A DNA stretch of 64,000 nucleotides. It comes from Sphagnum magellanicum. Lineage: Eukaryota; Streptophyta; Sphagnopsida; Sphagnales; Sphagnaceae. A program made the translations under genes and the position numbers. Numbering within the stretch: position 1 is the stretch's first letter; every line of letters begins with the position of its first letter. Positions 9,751 to 21,396 of the stretch are shown here, piece by piece. The stretch covers positions 31,317,223 through 31,381,222 of the forward strand of contig CM038907.1 of NCBI GenBank assembly GCA_021904315.1. The letters are read 5' to 3'. The notes under the pieces were generated by a model. That model worked only from the letters and a program-made list of their open reading frames with translations, was not told the origin of the DNA and ran no database searches.

Positions 9751-12700
9751 GCTGTCCTCCTGATGCCCATAATGCTCATCATCAGCATGTCAATACAACA
9801 AACAGTGAGGAGAGAGGCAGTCGGCTTTCAAGGATGCTTTCTGCTAGAGCTAGCTCTGTGCGATCCAAGACCACCAATGCTGCTAAGAAAGGTGCTTCAA
9901 TGGTAAAGTGCTTCATCTTCTTCTTCCCATCTTGAATCCACTTTGCAGAATCCTGCAACAAATCTGGTGAACAAACCACTAAAAAGCAGCTGATGGGTTA
10001 CAAGCCTGCCTCCTGTTTTTGTTTGCCTTTTGCAGATGTCAGAAGTTTTGAGAGGAGCTGGAAGTGTGAGCTTGGGGAAAGCTGTGGAAGCTCTGGATGC
10101 TTTGGGGAGTTCAATGACAAACCTAAACCCTGGGCGCAGCGGCGGGTTTGGATCAGGAGGTGGAGGAGGAGGAGGAGGATCATTGAAGCGCAGCAACAAC
10201 AAGAAAATTGGAATTCTGGCTTTTGAAGTCGCCAACACCATTGTGAAGGGTTACAATTTGAAGCAATCCTTGGACAAAGAAGCAATCAAAGTGTTGAAGG
10301 ACCAGATTCTGCGTTCCAAGAGTGTTCAAGTCCTGGTCTCCACCGACATGAAAGAGTTGATGTGCATTGCTGCTGCAGATAAGAGGTAAACAACAATACA
10401 CACATACACTCTCTCTCTCCTCTCCTCTCACTTCTTCTGCCTACATTGTTTCCATTGAATGTGAAACATTTTCCAAAGCAACAACAAATTATGCATCTTC
10501 TTGCCAATGCCAGAGATTGTTGCTGTTGGTGGAGATTTCTTTGCAAATCAGAGAGAGAGACAGAGAGAGACACAGAGTAGGGTTTAGGGTATATATGTAC
10601 ATGTCCATTGCCACGGGCTATGGAGAGTTGTGTGAGAGAGGTAATAATAGGGTTTAAGGTAAATATGTACATATGTAATGTCCAGGGCTATGGAGAGTTG
10701 TCAACACACACACACACAACAAAATTTAGGGTTTAGGGTTTAGGGTATATGCATATGTGTTGGCCAAGGGCTATGGAGAGTTGTGATCACAGTTTTTCTG
10801 AAAGCAATCCTTCATCATGTGGTTGGGTTTTTTATTTGGGGGGTGGGGGGGGGGGTGTTGAATCCTCTTGCAGAGATGAGCTGAAGATCTTTGCTGGAGA
10901 AGTCATTCGCTTTGGCAATCACTGTCGTGACCCACAATGGCATCAACTTGACCGAGTTTTTGACAGGTCTTTTCTGCTGCTGCTGCTATTGCTGCTCTCT
11001 CTCAGCTTGCTCTCTTTCCCCGTCCCCTATTTTTACTATGTGCTTTGATGCTCTGTAAACACATAGTACGTAGAAGTGTTTATCAATACACAAGGTCTTT
11101 GTGTGTGTGTGTGTGAACACATGTGCGTGTGTGTCTCTGTCAATTATTTGTTTGATATAAATAGCTTGTTAGGAGAAGAAGAAGGGAGGACCGTAAGTAT
11201 AAGGTAAGGAACTTTTCTGACAATCTTCCTGGGTTTGAGGGCCCAGCCAAGGGCATGGAACGTGCTGGGTACAGGCCTTTGTGCCCATTTTGGTGCCTGT
11301 TTGGAAATTTTGGCTTGCCCAAATTCCTCACAGGCACCTTACAAGGGTGCAATGGCCTCCTGTGCCCAGCCAAGGCTAAGCCCTGAAAACCCAGGAAGAT
11401 AGGTTTTGTTTGTGGTTTGAAAGGGAAATTCTGTGAAGGGAGGTGACTGAAAATGATCTAAGAATTTAAAAAAGAAAGTTCTAATACACATGTGTGTGAG
11501 GAGGAGGAGGAGGAGGAGGAGGATGGTTTTACCAGTCTGGTAATGGTGGTGGTGATGGTGGTAGAATTAGTTTTGTAGCTAATAAATAACAATTTCTGTG
11601 TTTGTCCAACTTCTTGCAGACTAGGACTTGATATTGAAGATTCAAGACAATCCAAGGAGCAAGCTGACAGCATCATGCAAAACTTGATGATGCTGGCTGA
11701 AAATACTGCAGTAAACAAAATTTCTTCAGCTCCTCCCTGTGACCCATCACCACAAAATTGCATTTTTTGCCATCAAAGTTCTTGTAGCCTCTCTTCTGTA
11801 CACACACAAACACACCCACACACAAAATGATGTGCACATTTTGTGTTTTCCTTCTTTGAGCAAAAGTGATGGGCAACTTTGTGATTTGGACAAACCAAAA
11901 ATTTGATGGTGGTTGGCAGGAATTGTACCATGAACTGCATGCTCTTGACAGATTCCACACAGATTTGAAACGTAGGCAACATGAAGAGGAGCTCATCATC
12001 ACAGCAGCTGCTGGTGGCCCTCCTGCTGCAGTGGTGGTGTCATGTGGTGTGCTTCCCTTCCTCCCTTGTAGAAAACCAGATTTCTGCAGTAGATGCTTAT
12101 GATGCGCCTTCCTGAAAATTTCCTGCATCCATTGAAGTACTAATCTTGGGTTTGCTTTTTTGTGTGGTGTTTTTCTTGGGTATGTACAAGACAGCTGAAA
12201 CTTTACATTTGGATTTGTTTCTTTGTGCATTTTTGGTTTTGGGTACATAGGAGACAGCATTGCCTTTCTGAAAACTGAAGTCAAGAGCCAAGAAAAACAT
12301 GTCAAGACACTGAAAAAGAGGTGTCTCTGGTCCAAAGTTCTGGAAGAGGTATGTTATGCTTTACTTCCTCATGTGGGGTCAAAAGCCCATTGTGATCTGC
12401 TGCATAAATGATGAGCAATGCTTTGATGGTGTCCTTGGACAGCCCAGACCAAATCTAGTCATCCTTAGACAGCCAATATCAAATCCGTTGCCCTTAGACG
12501 GTTGAGATAAAATCTAGCTGTCCTGAGATGGCCAAGATCAGATCTGTTGCCCTTGAATGGCAGTGATTATATACATTGGAGACAAAGAAACTGAATTTTG
12601 TACATGGAGAAATGAAAGAGAATTTTCGCAGACTAATTTTGCAGTCCAAGATTGTTTTGCAGTTGATGGAGCAACTGGTAGACATCGTCTACTACATGTA

Positions 12701-15348
12701 TCAAGAAATACATGACAACTTTGGTGCATCTGGTATGTAACCACTGCCACCACTTCACAATTTTTTGGTGGATGCGCTACAAATTCATGGAATTTTATTT
12801 TTCTTTTGACTCTTTTTGATGGGTAGGTATCAAGTTTTAAATGGATGATTTGCAGTGTTCACAAAGGAAGCAGAAGACGAGTACAAAAGAAAGACGAGGA
12901 AGCTTGGCACGTTGGGCCTGGCACTTCACTATGCCAACATAATCAACCAGATTGAAGGCGTGGTTTGTAACTGGAAGAAAACTTCTTTCTTGCAACCATT
13001 TTTTTTGTGATTTGCTAAATTTGATGGCCATGTGACAAAATCTTCTGCAAATGAATGATGCTTGCAGTCTCTCTCTTGAGAGCAATCTAGTCTAAAATGG
13101 GTCTTTGTAAGTGTAGTTGGTTTTAACAATTGTGATGAACATTTCTAGCGATTCAAAGTGATCACCATCTGCTGCTGCTGCTTCTTTTTGGGTTGCAGTT
13201 TTTGAGGTCAAATTCTGTGTCACCTAATATAAGGGACACACTATACCAAGGGCTATCTCCATCCATGAAGGCATGCCTCCGCACTCGCTTGCAGCAAAGC
13301 TCCAAGAAAGATGCGGTAAAAACAGTTGTATTATTTCTTCCTTCCCCACTACAGCAATCTTTCTCCAGTACAGCAAATTTCATTATAAAAACTTGACATT
13401 AAAATTGATGAATTATAAGCAATATCATTACCAAATTTGAAAAAAAAACCTTTGTAGCAACACATGTTTTCTGTTGTTGTTGTTGTTGTTGTTGAGAATC
13501 ATTTTCAGGGTGCCCAGCAATTAGTTTCAAAACGAAAGATATTGACTTTCATAAACCATTTAGAATTGGGTAATGGAAAAAGAAACCGCAATAATATGTG
13601 AAAATTTGGACTATGGAAATCTTTGTCGATTTTATAGTCATAATTTTCCTGGTCTTCTTCTTGGTTTCAATTTTTTACCTCAGTTAAGTAGTGCGGAGAT
13701 CAGAGGGGAGTTGAGCACCATTTTGGAGTGGCTAGTCCCAGTTGCATCGAACACTACCAAGTAAGCACACTTTATTTTGCTATTCTAAATTTCTAAGGAA
13801 CAAAACTTTGTCTTCAAGGTGGTGCAATGGGTTGGTGGAGAGTTGGGTGGAAATTTTTTCTAGGTATTCATAATACCATAGATGCCTACTGATAATTGAC
13901 GCCTTTTGATGTTGAAGTATAACTAATCAATTAATTAAAAAGGCCAGGTTTCATAGTTTTTTCCTGTTTAATTTCTGAAACAGTTTTAAGAGTTAACTCA
14001 AAAGTGCACAACATGAGGTACAATAATAGCCTTGGCAGTGCAGAAGTAGAATCTATGTCCAAACCCTAAACCCTAAAATGTAAACCCTGAGATTTTGAGT
14101 TCAAATCTCAGGATTTCAGCTATGGAACAGTGTAGATTTTTTTCTTTTGATTTTGGGGTTTGGGTTTAGGGTTGAGGGGGAACCTAAATGCTAATCAGTG
14201 GCAAGGCATGGTAGCATTTTACCAGGGATAAATGGAGTGGTATAATAGGGATGTGGTTGATTTTGTGTGTTGTTTCACGCAGGGCTCATCATGGTTTTGG
14301 ATGGGTTGGAGAATGGGCTAATACAGGGTGAGTAATTTTTCTACCGCAAATGTGTTGCACCCAAGCTACAGTAGCAATAATGCTCACATATATGAGCTCT
14401 CTCTCTCTCCCATGGGCAAGGGAATATTAATTAAACTAGCGTTGTAAATTTGATTTGCAGTTCATTCTGTTTTGAGCTTTCTCTAGAGACTTGTGTGTGG
14501 GTAGTAGTATGAGTTTATGACTGACTTTCTTTTGTGGGTGGGATGTGGAATTTGAATATATATATGGGGATGGTGAAAACAGGGTGTGTGTAGATCGAAA
14601 AGGAATGGGTCACGTGGAGTTAACCCTTTTGCAAACATTGCATCATGCTGATCAAGACAAAGTCGAAAACTACATCGTAGAGGTTATAGTTTTGCTTCAT
14701 CATTTAGTCTGCCGGGGACAAAGGAACAATGATGCCATGCTCCCTCCTCCTCCTCCTCCTCCTCGCTCTCCACAAAAGTCACCCACTTGTTTGCCAAGTA
14801 CCGTGCAACCACCCAACAACTTCACAATACAAGGCCAACAACTCACTTGTGTTGCCAATTTTCCACAACAACAATTTCAACAACTACCACCACCACGTAA
14901 CATCTCACCACCTCCGTTTATTATTAGTACTAGTAGTACTAGTAGTACTACAATTCTTCCTACTACTATGTCTGCAAATGGACATCAGCTCAGCAACAAC
15001 AACAACAACAACAACAACAAGAGAGGAGGAACTACTACAATGGGTGGTCCAAAGCTTCTAACTGGACAACAACACCATGGGTTGATGAAACCACAGAAGG
15101 CACTTGGGCTCAGTAAATCGCAGGAGTTTGACACCTCCAAAGTGGTTGCCAACCGCAAACTTTTAGGGTTAAGTAAGAGCAATAGTCATTCACAAAGTAC
15201 TAGCGCAAGTAAGAGCGAGTTGTTGTCTGCTTCACTAGTGTACAAACGATGGAACCATAGCATTAACCCTCTAGACTTGGATGTAGATAGGATAAAAGAG
15301 TTTGACCGAGTGCTCTCAGTGCCGCCTAGTTCTCCTACACACTCGTAA
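9279..15348 (+). CDS. PSI1-like protein (DUF3475 + DUF668), 12 exons
   Basis: Exons by reading-frame continuity and GT/AG borders: 9279-9902, 10036-10385, 10874-10966, 11620-11710, 11920-12013, 12251-12348, 12663-12732, 12856-12962, 13199-13315, 13684-13760, 14283-14327, 14583-15348. The 2,532-nt frame gives 843 residues. The start MGAVCS has Gly2 and Cys5, a myristoylation/palmitoylation-type signal, and its ATG has A at -3 and G at +4. Residues 1-208 are low complexity (Ser, His and Ala/Thr runs, the last from a CAG/CAA tract). DUF3475 covers about 266-354 (LAFEVANT, VSTDM, DPQWH..LDR). A linker with YHELHALDRF follows. DUF668 covers about 490-575 (LGLALHYANII, WLVPVASNTT), then HHGFGWVGEW. 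The tail has poly-Pro and poly-Asn runs, GLSKSQEF, a second GLSKS and LDVDRIKEFDRV, in the same order as Arabidopsis PSI1. That family is known to promote growth together with phytosulfokine and brassinosteroid signalling. The tail is longer than usual through homopolymer runs. Exon calls rest on family similarity and have no transcript support. Confidence 0.93.
10577..10785 (+). repeat. triplicated telomere-like/'ggctatggagagttg' module in intron 2
   Basis: Three diverged units (from about 10577, 10648 and 10728) each join a TTTAGGG-type phrase ('agggtttagggtatat') to 'gggctatggagagttgt'. The third has the longest telomere-like run. It lies wholly in intron 2 of the PSI1-like gene. Confidence 0.8.
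11223..11400. mobile_element. MITE-like foldback in intron 3 of the PSI1-like gene
   Basis: ATCTTCCTGGGTTT at 11223-11236 and its exact reverse complement at 11387-11400 bound a 178-bp segment. The similarity continues inward imperfectly (GGGCCCAGCCAAGG against GGGCTTAGCCTTGG), so most of it could fold into a long hairpin. It is GC-richer than the surrounding intron. No clear target-site duplication is visible, so the superfamily is unknown. Confidence 0.6.
12433..12566 (+). repeat. 30-bp minisatellite in intron 6
   Basis: Four to five diverged units of about 29-30 bp share 'ccttagacagcc' followed by 'atcaaatc' and 'gttgc' phrases. It is confined to intron 6 of the PSI1-like gene. Confidence 0.8.
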
Positions 15349-15510
15349 AAATAGTCAAAAGAAAGTTATTCAACCAGTTATTCAGAGGTTGATTTTCTTT
15401 TCCCCTTAGTATTTTTTTGGCCTCTTGGTGCTCTCCTTGTGCTTGCTTCATCTTCACTATGCACCATTGATTTAGCAACTTCAATGGAGCTACTTCACTT
15501 CTGTGCATAA

Positions 15511-15869
15511 TTGGGTAATGTGTAGGATTTACTTAACTGAAAGCAGTTAATTAGGTAATGGGTAGGATCTAATTAACCAAAGAGGTTAAATTGGGTAATG
15601 TGTAGGATTGAATTAACCGAAGAGGTTAATGTTGGTAAAGCATAGGATCTAATTGACCAAAGAGGCTAATGTTGGTAAAGCATAGGACCTAATTGACCAA
15701 AGAGTTCAATTGGGTAATGGGTAGGATGTGACTAACCAAAGAGGTTAAATTGGGTAATTGGTAGGATGTCATTTAACCAAAGAGGTTAATTAAGTTATGG
15801 GTAGGATCTAATTGGTCAAAGAGTTTTACCAGGCAATTGGTTAAAATTGTGTGGTGGCTAGGATCTAAT
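15511..15869 (+). repeat. 40-bp tandem array with hairpin-forming units, 3' of the PSI1-like gene
   Basis: About nine units start at 15511, 15551, 15591, 15631, 15671, 15710, 15750 and 15790, with a decayed last one. The core is 'ttgggtaatgggtaggat' followed by TTAACCAAAGAGGTTAA, whose ends pair (TTAACC/GGTTAA) over an AAAGA loop. It starts 163 bp after the stop codon, so it may be transcribed in the 3' untranslated region. Units 1 (TTAACTG..CAGTTAA) and 5 (TTGA..TCAA) differ in base but still pair. Confidence 0.85.
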
Positions 15870-18240
15870 GACATGCATCTATTTGTAGGAGGAACTTATG
15901 TAAATTCATGAGTAATTTTTTAGCATATGTTGGCTAGGTTGTTTCAATTTCACAATTTCCTACTAGACATGGAAATCTTGTGTAGCGCATTGCAAAACTC
16001 AATTCAATTGTGAATTATATATTTTGTCAATGAGGACAATATTGTTCTCAACCTATTCAAATGGCTTGCAAGTTAATGTCCATGAATGTTTCAAGCAAGC
16101 TGAATAATGGGACAAGATTTTACCAACCACATCTTAAGCCATCTCTCATGTGAGAGAGCCAATCCAATGAATACAAAGCCAAATCATTATGCACAGGAGG
16201 ACCAGTGCAAAATGTCCTTTCTTTGTATTCATTTTTATTTCATTCTTTATGTTTTGATTCAAGAATGCCCGAGTGGCCAAACACTCAAACATGCACATGC
16301 TTCATCTTCCACCATAGCCATAATTGCAAAGCCTTGTCATTGAATTTCAAGCCAAATCAACCGTATTATAATGCAAAATGGGAGGAGGGCAATAAACATC
16401 TATCATCTATGCTTATTTTGCACTTTTAATATTAGTGTTGTACATAGTTGAGATTCATACAACTCAACATAGTACACACTTTTGCACAATGATTAAAACC
16501 ATTTTAGATCCATACCTCACATTACCAACATTGTTCACAAACTTATTACACAAATAAATAACTTGATGTCAAGTTGTAATTTTAATGTAATGTATGTCAC
16601 AATATACACCGCATATTGTACATTGTAATAGATGATACCTCAAAGTTTACCTCACACATGTGTCATGAGTTGCGACATTTTGTGTGAGAAAAACCACATT
16701 CTCTTCTAGTGATGACTAATGTGTGCAATAGAATGTGCAATAAGAACAGCTCAATACAACAAATATTGCATAATGTGGTAGATATTTCATTGTAACATCA
16801 ATTGAAATACAAATCTTGTCGACTCCTTTTATTCAAAAACACATAACAACTTATCATGAACCAACAACAAAATAGTTATACCAAACTTCATAAACTTGCA
16901 ACATAAACTTGTTGAAACAAGGCTTATGTTTTGCCTTTGCCCCTAACTTAATGGTCCTTATAACCTTTTTTTTCCTCATCATTTCATTATACCCAAATTC
17001 TTGAACAATTTTCACTTCAAAAGTTCAACATTACCATCACATTCATCAAATAATTACCACACCATGCACATCATAACCAAACACACAACAAAAACACCCC
17101 CACAAGTGGAGAGTTCATTCCTATCTCTTTGAACACAACAAAACAACTTGTAAATGCAAACTCAGAGCTTCATTAAACAAAATAGCTAAGCCTCAAAACT
17201 AATTGTCCAAAAATGAACATGTCTTTGCTTCTCTTTGTACCATTCATGGTTTAAAATTTAATTAGTTTACAAAAGTAATAGGCCAATTATTAACATTGGC
17301 CATGATTGCACGAGTTGCCAAATAATTTGTGGGTAGATCTTATTTGTAATTCTAAATTTTATTTAGTAACATTAAAAACATGACAAGTTTTTGACTACTT
17401 TCACTTAGATGATGTTTATCGTTTGTGACACATGCTTTTGCTTTCCTCCTCAACACATCACTTGTGAACACTTGGCTTCTACATTAGGACCTCATGGCTA
17501 AAAAAGTAATAATGTTCTTACACTTCATTAACAGGTTTGCTAATCTTTTGAAAATTAAATAATCGTGCTACCCCAAGTTGATGGAGTGGATCAACCATTG
17601 CACTCCCATCTTTGTTGCTTATGTTCATGCACTCTCCAAAGAAATGCATATTTTCCAAAGTGGATCAATTTAAATTTGTTGTTAGTGTTGTGAATGTATC
17701 GATATGTGTATAGGTAGGATTATACTAAAGATGGCAAACATTTGCAACAACTTGTATTGAGTTCTACTAGCTTTAGTAATTAATTGGTGATGATTGAAGC
17801 TGTAAATGTTAACATGTTGATCGATCACTCATGGGAAAACATGAAAAAGATTTTGGTTGGTGGATCTTTAGTGCGCATATCATTTGCATTTTGTCATTTT
17901 CATTGAAATTACTATTTTGACATCAAACATCCAAAGGAATTGACACATTGGTGGTTTCCAATGTGCTTGTGATGCCTATGTTCAAAAGCCTATCGTGTTG
18001 TTATTTCAAATAATGTGCATGTAATGTTATTGTGTTGGGTATTTGAGATGCTTTAAGTGTAAGGTAACACCTGACAAACATGGGAGAATGTATGAGAGTT
18101 GAAGACAATGTTTAGGCAATTCATACATTCTATCCACAAGCAAATTCATGTTCTTTGCTAGTTTGTGATTTGGGTATTAACAAGAGATAGTGTTGTATGT
18201 AGGAATTCCTAGTAGCTTCAATGGGTGTTTCAGGTTTAAG
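15870..18240. other. AT-rich intergenic stretch
   Basis: No domain-bearing frame on either strand; the short frames at 16107-16429 overlap each other and have no motif. No RNA gene or element is recognised. Confidence 0.5.
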
Positions 18241-19657
18241 GGTAAGCTTCGAATGGGGAATTGGGAACATCCTGACACCTTCTAGCATTCTCTAGACCTT
18301 TGATACTTCAATAGAGATATCCTGCACACAATCTTCTGACGAACTTTCCATCCTCCCTGAACATAGCTGACTCTAACAACACAGGTGATAGTACAATTCT
18401 GGCAAGCATTGAGCACAATCTTGCACTCTACCATCTTTCACTTCAGTTGCAATGTCTACATGAATTCCCACTCTGAAACATCCTACTCTAATGGTGACAT
18501 GTACTGAATTTGCTGTAGATCCTCCATGTCATGAGAAGAAGCCATTGGTGCTGTGGCAGCCTGATCTCCTAACTATCTGTAAAGGTTCCCCCTCAACTCT
18601 TTGAGTCACAATCTCTAATGCATAATTCAAGGTCTAATCTCTGGCTAGATTCTCTCTACTTGCTTCTCAAACAAACTTCAAGTCTAGAGCAGGATGTTGG
18701 ATTGCTGTGCAGCAAGAAAGCTTTCCTTCACAGAAACCAAGTTTTATTGCCTTCCCAGACTCCCCCAACTTTCAGAGAAATATGCTCATTTAAGTAGTTC
18801 AAAAACGTTCAGGGAGAAAAATATGAGTTTCATTTCAGTTTCCTCTCAAAAAAGTTGCATTCAACAAGCTAATGTCCCAGTGACAGGCACAAAGCAGAAT
18901 TAAAAGAAAGGATAGCTATGGAGATCTAACATACCTCAAGAACCCATGTTGCAGAAGCAAAGAAGAAGAGAACGTCCAACACAGAGCAGAGTGATAGTTG
19001 TTTCTCTGTCTTAAAGGGGTCTGAGTACAAAACAGTCCTACAAAGTGGTGAAGCTCTGGAGTTCTTTGCAGAAGGATAAGCAAACACACACACATATATA
19101 TAGCCATTCTTTTCTAGCTTACTAGACCAGGTAAGCTTGCACAGCTTTCATTGCTCCAGCAACCCAACATGTTGCTCATGGGGACCTGCTAGAGAATGGG
19201 TAGGAAATTGCAAGCTGGAAAAAGGTAATATACCTTAACACTGAAGATTCAGAAACCTTGCTGTTGTCATTGCTATGCTTCAACATCCCTCCAGCTGTAT
19301 AGACACATATAAATTGAAATTTTTCATTTGCTTCTATTTGGAAATTGAAGAAATCACAATCTTAGAGTACCGCATTTTGGGCTTCTCATGAGTGTCACAG
19401 TACTCCCAGTGCACATTGAATTCATAAGCAAGCAAGATCACTCAAATTTGGGTCAAGATACAATAATGCTAGTCAATATTTGAGATGAGAAGAGGGAAAA
19501 CTTGCTCACCATAATTACAGAGCAAAGTACATAATTCTTAATCCTGTACACCATCTGAAGCAGTCTGCAGTAATATTGACATTTAAGACCTTTGATAGAA
19601 GAAGAACAGCAAGGGTTAATTGCTGCTGGTGGCAATAATATTTCTTTTTTGTGTTAG
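18241..19657 (-). other. less AT-rich region downstream of the BTB gene
   Basis: GC content rises compared with 16-18 kb and the texture is like that of other genic flanks here. It lies 3' of the minus-strand BTB gene, so it is probably its 3' untranslated or formerly transcribed region. No convincing exon or polyadenylation site can be picked out. Confidence 0.35.
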
Positions 19658-20308
19658 CTACATCGCACCATAGCGATTATAACGGGGCATAACCTGAGGT
19701 TGCTGCACAGGCTTGCTAGCTTCTCGTGCTGCTCTCACAACATCAACAATAAGAGCAGGTTCTCTCATTGCCACAGCAAGGAAACTTTCTTCCTTCACAA
19801 CCTCATCAAAGTTTTTGATGATATAATCTAGGCAGATGCGAAATGGACCTGCTTGGACACGAGCAGGATCCAGAATCGATATCTTCTCCAACGACAGCCA
19901 GCAGTTCTTGAAGTTGAGAGTCTTTTCCATAGACTTTGCACAGATGGCCTTCAAAGTGTCAGAGGTGACACAATACTTGTGACATGCACCCAACACCTCA
20001 AACCAGTGCTCATCCAACCGTGCTCCTGAGCTTCCATCTGATCCACTGTAAACAAAATTCAAGAAGGTGCGAAGTGCCTCACTGGAGATGTCTGGCAGCT
20101 TGATGACTGATGAGATTTGTTCCACCATGTCATTACTGAACATGGCTGCAAACACAGGTGAGATGGTGGAAAGTAGGCACCGATGTGCTTTCACTGTTCC
20201 ATCTTGGGCCTCAAAGGTGATGTCCGCATGGATTCCTTCAGTCAACATCCGAATCTGATTCTGACATACTTCTCGTTGTAGAGTCTCCAGGTCCTTGGGA
20301 GAAGCCAT
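19658..20308 (-). CDS. BTB/POZ domain protein, 216 residues
   Basis: This is a single intronless frame. The ATG (minus strand, at 20308) has A at -3 and G at +4. After a short helical N-terminus (about 1-24), the BTB/POZ fold spans about 25-130. Its hallmarks are the HADITFEAQDG start strand, KAHRCLLSTISPVFAAMF (the family's 'AHR..L...S.VF..MF' signature), IKLPDISSEALRTFLNFVY, and the C-terminal LGACHKYCV helix. A helical tail (about 131-216) resembles the region after BTB in plant proteins such as At1g55760. That relative carries a MATH-type region before BTB, which is missing here, so this is a short form or a truncated copy. BTB proteins of this kind usually dimerise and link Cullin-3 to substrates; that role is inferred. 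No frame breaks are seen. Confidence 0.88.
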   Translation of the reverse strand: MASPKDLETLQREVCQNQIRMLTEGIHADITFEAQDGTVKAHRCLLSTISPVFAAMFSNDMVEQISSVIKLPDISSEALRTFLNFVYSGSDGSSGARLDEHWFEVLGACHKYCVTSDTLKAICAKSMEKTLNFKNCWLSLEKISILDPARVQAGPFRICLDYIIKNFDEVVKEESFLAVAMREPALIVDVVRAAREASKPVQQPQVMPRYNRYGAM

Positions 20309-21070
20309 TATAGCAGCAAATTATTACACAGCAACTATAATTAAGAAGAGACTAGATCTGCAGCTGCAAACAACATGAAAAATCAATACCCTAACATTAG
20401 CACTAGGAATCCAGAATTCACTCTTCTCTCTTTTGGTCTCTTCTGTCTATCTGCCTGCCTGTCTATCTGTCTGTCTGTGGCATGGTACAGCAAGTGTTGC
20501 AGAATGTCTATCTGTCTGTTTTCCGATTTCCTCTCTGAATATGATGAATGAATGCAGATTTTGAGGAATTTTGCTTCAAGATCATGTTGAAACTCGCAGT
20601 GACAGACTCCAAAACGACAAAAATACAAGAGATAGCCATGAATCCATAACTGATCCGGCTTTTGTAAGCAGAGAAAACAACGCGACGCTGATCATCATGA
20701 AGCGCACTTTTTCCCAAAACCTTCAATAGAACAACGTTACAAGTTTGTTGAAAAACAGAAACTGAAAAACTTTCTCCAGCAACTTCTTCTTTCTTTTTCT
20801 TCAACCTCAAGAAGCTTCAAGCCAAAAAAAACCAAAAAACAAAAACAAAATGCTCATATCTTCAAATTGGCGACCGGTCGACGAATTCCTTTTGCTAAGA
20901 ATCGCTCATCACGAACTTGTGAGTGACTAACTATATAATAAGCCGCCAATTCTAAAAGCACTAGAGCTGCAGTGTACCTGATCAGCCTGAATTCCCAGTC
21001 TGAAGCCCGCGCATCCGCCCGCCCGCCCGAGATAGGTAGCAGCTGCAGGCAACACCAGCCCCGCAGCGAC
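20309..21070 (-). promoter_or_regulatory. presumed leader and promoter of the BTB gene
   Basis: Upstream of the BTB ATG (reading leftward from 21070), the DNA includes a CTGT/CTAT simple repeat at 20442-20478 with an echo at 20506-20519. From about 20870 it turns GC-richer ('gcccgcgcatccgcccgcccgcccga' near 21004). The GC-rich part is the best candidate for the start of transcription, but no clear TATA box can be assigned. Confidence 0.4.
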
Positions 21071-21396
21071 TCATGCACTCAGGCCTAATAACGCTCCAGC
21101 GCCCACTGCTGCTGCTGCTGCATTCGTCAATTACTGCAATTATTACTGCTGCAACTCCTAGATGTTCACATGACTGGCTGCCTGGCTGCAGAAAAAATTC
21201 TCAAAGGAAAATAAGAAAAAGGAATTCCTTGTGCAATTCGCTTGAAGGGATGGATTTCCAGAGTTCATGTAGGAGTAACAAGAGAGGACTAGGAGGAACA
21301 GAGCCTCCAAGTCCCCAACTGACTGCTCATTTTCACAGACACACAAGAGAGAAAAGAGAGAGACACAGGGGGGAGAGAGAGAGAGAGAGATTGCCT

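Noticed and set aside
15511..15869. CRISPR-like array
   Set aside because: Units are contiguous with no unique spacers, and the host is a plant.
18916..19107. 63-codon minus-strand frame as another exon of the BTB gene
   Set aside because: The BTB frame ends with a proper stop at 19658 and this frame has no BTB-related content.
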